DNA of 64,000 bases. It comes from Aurantiochytrium sp. KH105. Taxonomy: Eukaryota > Sar > Bigyra > Thraustochytrida > Thraustochytriidae. Shown in pieces: positions 41,501-48,048 of this stretch (its first letter is position 1; the number at the start of each line of letters is the position of its first letter). A model generated the notes under the pieces. That model saw only the letters and a program-made list of their open reading frames with translations, did no database searches and was not told the DNA's origin. The stretch is taken from NCBI GenBank assembly GCA_003116975.1, contig BGKB01000134.1, positions 1 to 64,000 of the forward strand. The letters run 5' to 3'. A program made the position numbers and the translations under genes.

Positions 41501-44020
41501 CAGCGCAAGCTTGAACTTGAAAAACGTAGACAGCAAGAGCACGAGGCGCACGAGGCGAATTTGCGACGACTGCGCGAACTCGAGCGAGAGCGCGCGCGTG
41601 TTGCCCAGGAAGAGCTCGCCCAGCGCCGCAAGGCCGAGGCCGAAGAGCGCGCTCGTGAACTTGAGGAAAAGCATCGAGAGCACGAGCGCGCCCGAAGGCT
41701 TCGTGAAGAGAAATTGGCGCTCGAGTCTCAAAAACGTGCTCAAGAGGAACTCGCTCGTCTTCAGGCCGAAGCCGAGAACCTGGCCAAGGAGGAACGTGAG
41801 CGAAAGGTCCGCGAGAAGAAACGCGCAGGACGCGTTCATCACCAACGGCCCCAGGACGTCATGCTCTGGAGGTCCCGGGACGTTGCCGAATGGATTGCCA
41901 GTGATCTGGAGCTTCCTGTGTACACTGCTCGTTTTGTCGAGGCTGCTGTGGATGGGCCCTTACTTGTTGCGCTGACGGAGGATGATCTTGGGGGGGCACA
42001 ACTTGGTGTCCGCGACCCTCTGCACCGACGAAAGATTCTTCTTCGCGCAGCTCGACTCTTTGAACTGCACCGTGAGCTCGTCACCGACACCAGGTCCGCG
42101 TCCCGGTCTCGAACAAGTCGTCCAGGTTCTTCATCAGGGACGAGGCCCGGGTCCGCATCTCATGCCCCATCGCGACTTGATGGCGAGCAAGTCCGTCAAA
42201 GACTCGAGCGTGCAAGTCAAGAAGACGCCAAACTCCGTGCAAAACAAAAGCACGACGAATCGCGACGGCAGCAAATATGGCGCTTCGAATATGGAGAGAA
42301 GTCCGCACTTGGAAACAATCTCGAAGCACTCTCGCCCGCTAATCCATTTGACTGGTACGAAAAGGATGGGTTCGGCAGGCCTCGTCGGAGCAGCGGCATC
42401 GATGCAAACAACCACAGCCGCAACATAATTGGCGGCGGCGACAATGACGACAGCGACGACGACGAAGAGTCCTTTCGTTTGGCAATGACTGAAGTCCGTG
42501 ATCACCTCGTCAAGAAGACTGGTCTCGAGATCGCAAGCCTCGCGCCCTGCTCGAGTCCAGAACTCCGGCGACTGAGACTCAAGAACGGAGAACTCGTGGA
42601 AGCCACGAGTCCGACCGCGCGCGAAATTAAAGCGTTACCAGAAGACTACTGGTTTCAGGATCATGAACCTTGGTTTGCGCCGGAGCGTCCAGGCAGTCAT
42701 TCTCCAGCAACAGGATCCCTATCGAGACGGCAGGCACACGCACAGGCACATCGGAGCAAGGAATTTCGAGGAGGACGCAACATCCGAAGAATCCCAGAAA
42801 ATGCCACGGCAGCAGAGGTCATGCAAGTTCTTCGCGAGGGCATTCATGCATTGGGCTTGTCGCTTGCGGAGCGACGCGGCGCGGACACAAAATTGTCTTT
42901 GTCATCGAATCCACGCGATCAGGAGGAGCAACGTCTGCGTGACGTGTTCGATGCCTTTTGTCGTCTGGAAAACAATGCAGCACAACCTACGCGCAGGCTG
43001 TCTCGCCTCAAGTTTCAGGGTGCTGTCGCAACGGTTCTTGGGATCGATCTGTCCTGGACCCAATTTGATCGTGTATTTCGGCTCGTCTCGCCTCCGCGTG
43101 GCGACGGCACGGATGGGACAATCCAATTTGATGAGTTCCTTTCCGCCTTTGCAAAAGAGCTATCCGATAACACCCGGCGAGGTGAGCGCGGCAGACAACG
43201 TCGGTCATCGGAAAGGAATTCGCAAGCTGCAAGCGCGCGTCGGCCCAAAGATACTGTGCGTTCGCTGCGGGCCCAGCTCTTTGCGATATGCGACACGCTC
43301 GTGAGAAACGAGATCACGTTGCAGGACCTCTTCCACGGCTTTGATCGTAATGGATCCGAGGAAATTTCCACGGCCGAGTTCGCGTCCATGATGCGGACCC
43401 TTTCCCAGGGTTCATTTTCCAAGGGCGACATTTACAGCTTGCTCGCTTGTATGGACGCTGACTTTGACCGCCGCATCAGCATGCAAGAATTCCTTGACTT
43501 TTGGCTTGTCATCTTTACGCAGTGGCTTCAGAGTCTTTTGCAAAAGAGAGACGCGCACAGAGGAGAGCGTCGAAGCGGCGGCAGAGGCAGTGGCAAGAAT
43601 TTGCGGGCGGACGAGGTCGAACGCCTCATCGAACGAGTCAATCACACCATGGACTTAACGTTTGGACGCAAGGCGCATCTAAATATACATCGAGCACGCT
43701 TGCCAGGACCACTGACTTCCCTTTTGCGGCACGTTGGGGCTGGCGATGAAGTCATTGATAAATCAATGGGCAAGTCCTGCTACGAAGACCCTTCTGCATC
43801 CCCGCGGGGACCGGGACTCGAGGCGGTGAGGGCAGCTCGCCGTCGTCAGCAGACTCAACGAAGAGACGAAAATGCTGGCAAAAATGAGGCGCAACGAGCC
43901 CGCATCTTGCTTGCTTCAGGTGAACAAGGACCGCGACGGGGCCGCGCCAAGCCGCGCGCTGCGCCCTGCAAAGATCTCAATACGCAAATATCCTTCGTCA
44001 CGGATGGGTACGAGCTCTGA
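32588..44020 (+). CDS. Giant multi-C2 protein with EF-hands, coiled coil and SAM domain
   Basis: 3810 residues in one frame from ATG 32588. About 16 C2 domains fill residues 1-2870. Fourteen are easy to see from QDPYV-like Ca2+-loop motifs (for example TRQDPYVV, LAQDPYVK, GKQDPFVQ, GRQDPYVK), and two look degenerate, one near 1210 (SGSISLHG) and one near 2600 (RRPFVRAIS). After them come an EF-hand pair (about 2880-2965, DANGDARLTKEEL and NTNDDDIVDFDEF), a charged coiled coil (about 2970-3080), a SAM domain (about 3090-3160), a disordered stretch and further EF-hand-like units (about 3447-3525 and 3565-3640, DRNGSEEISTAEF and DADFDRRISMQEF). There is no signal peptide or membrane helix, so it should be a cytosolic, Ca2+-dependent membrane-binding scaffold. 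Ferlins and synaptotagmin-like proteins share the C2 logic, but no known family has this layout as far as I can recall. Confidence 0.9.
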   Translation: MGGSGTLTLEAESATGLKKLEIFTRQDPYVVFSFRKDEQRTATHQDASTEPRWAQQGLDRKVSFKVNPSKHHDENVAVRVMNDNGTKKKHKLIGEANIKIQDLIDAENSSLTVKLHNGSKKAGTLALRANFDSPAKAERSSARATKDAAETTSPSDTKSKQESSFIQVVALRAQQLKNVQIVLAQDPYVKVTARGGACVEPVTKRTRKASGKNPTWSKKHDNDLKLSVPGPPSEILFEVYDAENFFADRIIASKTLSLAQFAKECANASSGEIQLDLLDAKGKSAGKLFVQASLSSDLAAVAGPRHRDEKKSPRHASREKSAVKEKADATSPTALQKENSDTNEDENGDNDDDEEEEEEQQRPRAVEINKADAKGEQSSQTDSLLPGKLTITIVEGIKLKKVQRIGEQDPYVIAELLPWELKTDKTKTMSGCNPKWTTGNVLALDFPGHPGADRTPELKFHVFDEEMLLKHRPIGKGVLNLQEIVAQQSVAGKEIIVQLQDAAYKDAGQLKVRIGFQRAVITSADHPSEIAPADIKEGMLNVTALSANLTRSVEILSKQDPFMEVSLFPWASELQQGRTKPVTNAGKQVAWTQDDHDADMPLYLPGAPEAGEKIALHVFVKDAETFLQSRLIGQATVDLGPHLAALMKPSSTPVHIQVNLQYEKKKKKFAPCGTCELALSFRPGPPPARKASKSASAESAPLQAPPRSDPIDLEKPHSVYFTVHKGTGLRNRAYMGKQDPYVKLSLEPYGIEAKTQPVLDGGSDVEWDSSLGNALQLNFPGRRPGELPFVKMEVFDMQKLKDRIIGTAVLDPTVFLRTEKDKLQGFEVALKVPGKPDSNAGTIVLDVHAAERVERKQTRCGTLRVLIEEVTTSKKGDLFSDNDLYVQLSITPGLPTRKPIRSSVLRNAGLAATLDEELHLPVFDFGGGGVGPDQASARLKLEIMDRDVYTSDDCLGVGYMNLGEVFADAANAPGALRAGDSHEVTLLDRSGKRERGRIYLKVEFAPTKARGPALLEALASHTGVLRLWALEARNLKHVGGVLDRKQDPYLCGVIQHPGNPDPGEPSSWPKAQRTVTAVDAGTQCVWNSTIDIPHGEAERAFAASGQKPGFLHLAVRDEGNFTDTTIGTSTLDVADMLASLSKDADDAWVTLVDADGKKTGEVRLAIDFSPHAPDAKLALRNEFAYVPAGTLHLLVAELDGLSKRVAAKISGSISLHGCKKPQPDIKIAPTTRTSDGKAVWNLVSEIEWTPDRLNPDTEPLMDTPAITITLSGSSGKMFAPNHPLGTCTLPLHAFFSPDGLSIEKVVTLVKSGDHQDTFRTLKLVGIFALRDQRPSASVLAAMTMPAVADADSGPSASSVTKHGRRGSKPPPVSRSVPGRLHIRVLRGQDLKNMDTLGKQDPFVQGVLVPGGTKFQTATCMDGGRNPKWTPALNNRHTVLVADADVAHVQLACFDEDDLGSNDLIGKVSIPLRPIALSARRARAERTPPGAKVWWHKVVDLHDQRVLALATSVADSAKFDTCTKDAWRAYSTAEAAPDRRARLVRFYAQLAEDGILASAGDEAGIDHKADKLHAKHPDTEEANKELFTKLYKRFRPDEECPESYWKTPRARSATRPQQAADLEEETIARAINVAAPQVQQRFSDLHLDAASIDRRTLAQSLLVAMRNAGCQRLDRAAFEGLAKASALYMLNESADRGMCDLSVAPRNTETDDVEAASTTSTDLKSGSNNDENVFHQTLWWTLRDKAGKAAGRLEIAVGFTEDWKPAPRQALPELLVAGKVSVEVERAEFTTDKDLFGKQDPFVSLQWHAGEAGRAIKAVQTKVCANASKAVVWNETLVLPYAPELAFDAAHFGQTPSILVHARDKDPIGSDLIGETRVPMLALARHPKCLFTRALPLINTREGQTTRAGTLFVKMCFVPDAADDEPEPSARESATAETIPPSISGGRLILHVREARGLKDVQWVGKMDPITSLRLWPTQQTSKTKVARDADRDPRWDETHTMDTEDLDFSLLEVSVTTNGKPIGAVEIPLCSIRGVAEIKDQWYPLVRASSRSVSRVGEIQLGIVLERDVDSEANDERAAAATAIKYIPGPGDLHIRVHRAIDLRDPSIIGKQDPYVELEGIDWRKPFKVKTNVDENAGSNPVFDFATSAVLEWGPADRKIPSLAIRIKDRGALRDASIFSTSLNLAPWLLGPGQVASMWIPTYGGGDHGGPYQVKPKHGALFLELQFIPHADFPGKPSSAFSRYLQKAIQAHPEGPRAGDVHVQVLAARNLIDVQTFGRQDPYVKLTLVSGGGKADAALHFSSAKTKAIDNGGSNPEWLEDLLLPYSEQKLGIEGAGSTPLLLVEAWDANIKLRGDVLIGRTILPVFPFILDQGQVADIWYPITNSAGRKTGEVHLGLQFRRLGEAKRDLPSEKPENTLNIVVLRGRNLYNAGDGPLGMGGAQDPRVMFDFVGHDRVVSTAVARDQGTEPVFEERLQLKGCIPNERGSRPRLRCTVVDEDVGSDEFIGSFEFELTKQIMGGEGVDPKPFEQWFQLTDRAGKEARGEVHLILKRGPFPGDNEETASASAGSDLASGRLYLNLESIRNLSDAAGKVPRRPFVRAISSSANGKRVALVDSVTISHDKKGNQPEGEGSGGDFMFASGEHLVVPVSKTAQSTVSLGAYERKWSIRGKRASLIAEGFLPKLARLTESFSGKAQPLSIKLKPSSAAEGPILGILEAKATFVPRVAGQLRVHVESVANVSSQEILGGKNDLRVDLSLHNGDASLTPEHTTTKSNAGASATWNEDISLLYSNVNETRLPSLLARVVDVDSLTSNDLCGTVEIPLLDVFLEALAGGADNVVRREVQVYAMDKGTGELRLGLEFFPDADIFERKRKQESKQMMELKRMWNILDANGDARLTKEELCKGFASVPDCASFLGVDPAIFSAEAIASGAADRAVGDLFAEMNTNDDDIVDFDEFRHFVESKPARDRQRKLELEKRRQQEHEAHEANLRRLRELERERARVAQEELAQRRKAEAEERARELEEKHREHERARRLREEKLALESQKRAQEELARLQAEAENLAKEERERKVREKKRAGRVHHQRPQDVMLWRSRDVAEWIASDLELPVYTARFVEAAVDGPLLVALTEDDLGGAQLGVRDPLHRRKILLRAARLFELHRELVTDTRSASRSRTSRPGSSSGTRPGSASHAPSRLDGEQVRQRLERASQEDAKLRAKQKHDESRRQQIWRFEYGEKSALGNNLEALSPANPFDWYEKDGFGRPRRSSGIDANNHSRNIIGGGDNDDSDDDEESFRLAMTEVRDHLVKKTGLEIASLAPCSSPELRRLRLKNGELVEATSPTAREIKALPEDYWFQDHEPWFAPERPGSHSPATGSLSRRQAHAQAHRSKEFRGGRNIRRIPENATAAEVMQVLREGIHALGLSLAERRGADTKLSLSSNPRDQEEQRLRDVFDAFCRLENNAAQPTRRLSRLKFQGAVATVLGIDLSWTQFDRVFRLVSPPRGDGTDGTIQFDEFLSAFAKELSDNTRRGERGRQRRSSERNSQAASARRPKDTVRSLRAQLFAICDTLVRNEITLQDLFHGFDRNGSEEISTAEFASMMRTLSQGSFSKGDIYSLLACMDADFDRRISMQEFLDFWLVIFTQWLQSLLQKRDAHRGERRSGGRGSGKNLRADEVERLIERVNHTMDLTFGRKAHLNIHRARLPGPLTSLLRHVGAGDEVIDKSMGKSCYEDPSASPRGPGLEAVRAARRRQQTQRRDENAGKNEAQRARILLASGEQGPRRGRAKPRAAPCKDLNTQISFVTDGYEL

Positions 44021-44380
44021 TTGGGCGGAGAAGATTACCGGGCACGCGTAGTACATAGAGGCAGTTTGGGAGAGAGAAATAGAGAGAGAGAAAAGAGCAT
44101 GTCAAAAATTTGAATATTGCACCACCCTCACGAGTCAGGCTGATAGGGTGGTAAACGATCTCGCCATTGAAAAAATTGTGAATCCAAACTCGTTCCTGCT
44201 TTGCAACAAAGAGCAGGCCTTCGCCAGCACGCGTTTCGGGAATTGCAAATCAATGAAGCTTGAGCGGGAACAGACGAGGCTCCATGAAAAAGAAAGTCTT
44301 CCTCATGCATGCGTGCACGCGCGCATACCCGCTAAGAGGGCTAAGGCACCTTTCCCCTTGGAAACAGATAGAAAGGCAAC
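44021..44380. other. Convergent intergenic region with hairpin
   Basis: 360 bp between the 3' ends of the multi-C2 gene (+) and the DUS3 gene (-). A perfect 8-bp inverted repeat ACCACCCT/AGGGTGGT lies at 44121-44152 with a 16-nt loop. A GA-rich run (44069-44095) precedes it. No gene was seen. Confidence 0.7.
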
Positions 44381-46654
44381 TCACGAGCTTCCTGGCGCAG
44401 CCACAACGATGGGAGCATTGAGATCCCCGCGTTCCTCGACCGAGGCGCTGTATGAGTTGGACTTGTGCTTTGGCTCGAAGACGAAACCTTCGGGGGCCGG
44501 ACCAAGGAAAAGCTCTGAGATTTTGATCCAGTCCTTGACGCTCGTGGAGCTAAGCAAGGTTTCCTTGTCATCACGGCCAACATAGCACGGGGGACGGTCG
44601 TTCATGTGCTGTGGGACATAAATGGGGTCGAGGACGCCAACAGGGACATATCTGCAGGTGAAGCTCAACCACTCGAGCAAAAAACGACGGGTCTTGTTGA
44701 CACCCGTCAGGTCCGATCCCCAGTGCTCAAGACCATAGTCGACAAAAGACTTGACGTGTTCCATGCGCTCTGCGCCACTAATGTCCCAGTGCCGCTTCTC
44801 CTTGATCTCAGTGCTAATCCAGGGCTTGATGAGAGCGCCCCGTCCAATCATGCATGTAGTGAGTCTGGCCTGCAACGCATCAAGGTCAGCAGCAACCGAC
44901 CCTGCGGCGTCGGTGTCCTTTTCGCCGTCCTGCGCGGCGACCTCGGTTTCGGAAATGAGCGAACTTCCACCTGCGGAGAGTTTGCCCTGGTTGATGAGTA
45001 AATGGAGACGGCTCTTGGGGTCCTGAGCGTCTTCCAAGACCTCGTCAATATGAGCGCGCCAATCGGTGACGCGGGACATGTGGTCTTCCCAGTCCGAATA
45101 GCAGAGAATATCACCGTTGCCAAAGACTGGGACCGGTTCGAGAGAGGTTTGTCCAACAAAACGATTTTTGCGGAAGAGAGCCTCCGTGGCAATTGGACGG
45201 GCCGCGACACTTTGAATATAGTCCCAGTCGGCAGTACTCGTGTAGCGAGCCTGGCGGCTACGGCCGTGCACAGCAGTGTAGCAGATTGAAGACCCGTAAG
45301 GGAGAACATGGCGCCATCCCTGGATCTCTGAAGCAAGCGTTGTTGCGGTAAACTTTTGGCTCGACCACCCGGCTCGCATTTTCAGACCAATCGGCATTCG
45401 ACCCTGCGTCGCACCGAGCATCTCCTCGGCAATGGAGCGCAGCTTGGTGACGCGAGTCATTAGTGCCGAGCCAGCACCCATGTCGGTGACAAGATCAATA
45501 GGGCAGCCAAGGTTGACGTCGATAAAGTCAATGGTGGTTTCGCGGTCGAGAAGCGTGGCCGCTTCGCGCATGAGCTTGGGCGCGGAACCGGCAATCTGAA
45601 CGCCGAAAAAGTCTTCGCATTTGTGGCGACGCAAGAGCGCCCATTCGGAGCCAGACCCAGACACGATGTCCTTTGCGAGTGCCATTTCACCGCACGTAAT
45701 GTCAGCGCCAAGATCCTTGACAACGCGACGAAAGGGGAGATTGCCAACCGTGGTGAGAGGCGCAATGTAAATTTTGTTTGCAAAGTCGGCTGCGGTCCTG
45801 CGCTTGCGCGGTTCCGCGTCTGCCGGCCCACCAGATTTGGAGAAATCGTACTTTTTCTTGCGCACCTGATGCACAAGATCGGGCCGAAGGTAGTTGCATT
45901 CGTCGATATCACTAAAGCCGGAGTCGCGTCCGCGCCCCGCGCCGCGGGCGGCCGCCTTTTCAGCAGAGGCCTTCTCCTCTTCGCTACGCATGTCTACATT
46001 GCGAGCAACCTGGACGCTGGTACCGTCGTCACATTGCTTGGTTTCAATCTTGGTATGCTCTTCACCAAAGAGACACCGGATACCGCTTTTGCAGAACTTG
46101 TGCTTGGCAAAGCTCGGGCACGGCATACCCTTGCGAAGCGGCTTGTCTTCGACGTACTTGACGGTGTCGTGCGAGTACTGACATTTCCCTTTTTTCTCTT
46201 GGAACGGGCAGGCCTCGTCGCGGGCAGCGAAGCCACAAAGATTATCCCAGGCGGGCCTGGCCATGTGACCTCGTCGGCGCTTGTCCTCGATTTTTTGTTT
46301 CTTGTAATTCGCCGTTCTCCTTTGCGCAGAGTTCATGGGCCGCTTTTTCCCGTCCTTGTTGGCTTCGGCATTGTCATGATTGTCTTCGTTGTGCCCCTTG
46401 CTCTCCTGCGCGTCCTCCTCCGCTTTGTTGACGGCCTGCGCGGGGTCCTCCTTCTTGGGTCCGCCGGGGCCCCACGACCTGTAAAAGTCTTTCTTTACCT
46501 TGGCGAAGCCTTTGACGCGCTCCTTCGCCTCGAGCTTCGCCTCGATGCTGTCCCAGAAGCCTCCCTGTTGCTCCGACATCTTGCGCTCCTCGCGCCGCGT
46601 CTCGCTTTCTTTCCCAGATTGCGCGCGACTCGACAGCTCGGTCTCGCCATCCAT
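44381..46654 (-). CDS. DUS3: tRNA-dihydrouridine(47) synthase (DUS3/DUS3L)
   Basis: 757 residues. The acidic, charged N-terminus is followed by two CCCH zinc-finger-like clusters (about 130-205; C-x-F-x5-6-C-PF, then C-x3-H spacings), the hallmark of Dus3. The FMN TIM barrel starts near 290 (NKIYIAPLTTVGNLPFRRV). It continues through ITCGEMALAKDI and VNLGCPIDLVTDMGAG with the catalytic Cys at residue 384, then IGLKMRAGW, HGRSRQARYTSTADWDYI and PVFGNGDI, with MIGRGALIKPW near the end. The enzyme reduces uridine 47 in the variable loop of cytosolic tRNAs using NADPH and FMN. A Gly/Ser/Asp-rich insert of about 60 residues lies between the GNGDI and GRGALIKPW motifs, longer than expected and possibly lineage-specific. 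The C-terminal tail after the helical domain is disordered. It is convergent with the multi-C2 gene and divergent from the BEACH gene. Confidence 0.93.
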   Translation of the reverse strand: MDGETELSSRAQSGKESETRREERKMSEQQGGFWDSIEAKLEAKERVKGFAKVKKDFYRSWGPGGPKKEDPAQAVNKAEEDAQESKGHNEDNHDNAEANKDGKKRPMNSAQRRTANYKKQKIEDKRRRGHMARPAWDNLCGFAARDEACPFQEKKGKCQYSHDTVKYVEDKPLRKGMPCPSFAKHKFCKSGIRCLFGEEHTKIETKQCDDGTSVQVARNVDMRSEEEKASAEKAAARGAGRGRDSGFSDIDECNYLRPDLVHQVRKKKYDFSKSGGPADAEPRKRRTAADFANKIYIAPLTTVGNLPFRRVVKDLGADITCGEMALAKDIVSGSGSEWALLRRHKCEDFFGVQIAGSAPKLMREAATLLDRETTIDFIDVNLGCPIDLVTDMGAGSALMTRVTKLRSIAEEMLGATQGRMPIGLKMRAGWSSQKFTATTLASEIQGWRHVLPYGSSICYTAVHGRSRQARYTSTADWDYIQSVAARPIATEALFRKNRFVGQTSLEPVPVFGNGDILCYSDWEDHMSRVTDWRAHIDEVLEDAQDPKSRLHLLINQGKLSAGGSSLISETEVAAQDGEKDTDAAGSVAADLDALQARLTTCMIGRGALIKPWISTEIKEKRHWDISGAERMEHVKSFVDYGLEHWGSDLTGVNKTRRFLLEWLSFTCRYVPVGVLDPIYVPQHMNDRPPCYVGRDDKETLLSSTSVKDWIKISELFLGPAPEGFVFEPKHKSNSYSASVEERGDLNAPIVVAAPGSS

Positions 46655-47333
46655 TGACTCTCCAGAATCCTGTCCGCTTGACTCAGATGTTCTGCCTTGA
46701 GCCGCAAGAATTTTAGCGATTTTGCAGGATTTACTCGCTTACGGCGCGGTCGCGAGCCGCCGCTGATGTGAGTCCCGGGGCCAGCCCAGCCTGGCCCAGG
46801 CGACTGGCTAGGCCCGGCTTGCAGGCTGACAGGTAGATGAAGATCTATCCGATGGTGTCAACGACCGCTGGCTTGACAGACAGTGAAAGCTGGGTTTGAT
46901 GATCACACTGACTGGCAGTTTAGATTGCTTGTTTGGTTCGTAGTCCGTCGGTGGCAGTGCAGCAGCCCAGCCAGCCATCTTGGTGTGCCCAGCAAGCAAA
47001 ACTGTCGCTGTCAACCTGGATATACAAGTAATCTCGAGTCGGTGATCTTCAGAGTTAATCAAACTGGTCAGGATGGTCTCGATGAGGCGCCCAGGCACCG
47101 GCCAGGTCGCTCTTTTTAGAATGTCTGACCTCAATCTCTCACTCAAGCTGCCGTCTGACCACCCAGAAACGAACTGCATCCCCGGTCAGTCCCGCTTCCC
47201 CAGCCCTCCAGCCCTCCAGCCCTCCAGCCAGCCAGCCGCGCAGCTACCGCGACGACATGCAGCTACGGACAGCGGTGAGTGAGAACCAGGTGCAGAATAG
47301 GGCCCAGGCTAGATGGATCGAATCGATCGATCT

Positions 47334-47351
47334 GATCGATTAAAATCGATC
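47334..47351. repeat. 18-bp palindrome in ATCGAT cluster
   Basis: GATCGATT-AA-AATCGATC is a perfect dyad. ATCGAT occurs several more times just upstream (47317-47333). It lies in the divergent DUS3/BEACH promoter region and could be a transcription-factor site. Confidence 0.7.
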
Positions 47352-47841
47352 ACCTCTTTCCTGATCAGCCAGGTTGGGCCAGCCAGCGCAGAGAGCAGAA
47401 AAAGCAGCTGCAGCTGCGAGAGCAGAGCAGAGCAGTAGTATCATCAAGGTCGCCTCCTCGTAGTAGTGGTATAGTATACTATTAGACAGGCAGACAGACA
47501 AGCAAGCAGACAGACGAGCAGACAGACCCCGAAGGCGCCCCGCGTCCCGCGCCTCGCGTTGCCTCCCATTGCCTCGCGGGCTTGAGGAGCCGCGGCGTCG
47601 GCGCCTGCCTCCTGCCTGCCTGCCTGCCTGCCTGCCCACCCCCGCAACCGGTCGGTCGTGCGGTCCGTCGGCCGAGCTCCCGCGTCGAGCCGCGCCGCGC
47701 CGAGCCGCGCCGAGCCGAGCCGAGCCGAGCCGAGCAGAGCAGAGAGCCAAGTTGAGTTGAGTTGAGTTGAGCCGGCCGCCGAGACGGCAACCGTCTCTCC
47801 GCTCGCTCCCAGGCCCAGGCCGCGCCGGGCGCCAGCGAGCG

Positions 47842-47886
47842 AGGGCGAGGGCGAGGGAGGGAGGGAGGGAGGGAGGGAGGGAGGGA
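47842..47886. repeat. (GGGA)n tract, G-quadruplex-like, in the BEACH leader
   Basis: GAGGGCGAGGGC followed by about eight GGGA/GAGG units on the plus (sense) strand, about 165-205 bases before the ATG at 48049. It satisfies the usual four-run G3 quadruplex pattern. Confidence 0.8.
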
Positions 47887-47976
47887 AAGAGAGAGGGACG
47901 CAGCGGCGGGAGGAAGGGAGGGAGGGCCGGGCAGAAGCGCAGAAGGGCGGCGCGCAGACGGCGAGTCGAGCAAGAG

Positions 47977-48036
47977 AGCCAAGGCAAGCCAAGGCAAGCC
48001 AAGGCAAGCCAAGGCAAGCCAAGGCAAGCCAAGGCA
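47977..48036. repeat. AAGGCAAGCC 10-bp minisatellite before the BEACH start codon
   Basis: Six tandem copies, the last truncated, ending 12 bases before the ATG at 48049. The unit length is not a multiple of three, which fits non-coding leader rather than protein. Confidence 0.9.
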
Positions 48037-48048
48037 GACCCGGCGTGC

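Larger units (their letters stand above)
46655..48048. other. Divergent promoter region and BEACH gene leader
   Basis: 1.4 kb between the starts of DUS3 (-) and the BEACH gene (+). It holds an 18-bp palindrome (47334-47351) within a cluster of ATCGAT motifs, CCAGC and (TGCC)n runs, GAGTT and CGAGC pentanucleotide repeats (about 47700-47775), a G-rich G-quadruplex-like tract and a 10-bp minisatellite. Open frames through it reflect the repeats and are not believed. Confidence 0.6.

Noticed and set aside
47767-48048. N-terminal extension of the BEACH protein
   Set aside because: Only a TTG is available as start, and the segment consists of GGGA repeats and a 10-bp minisatellite.
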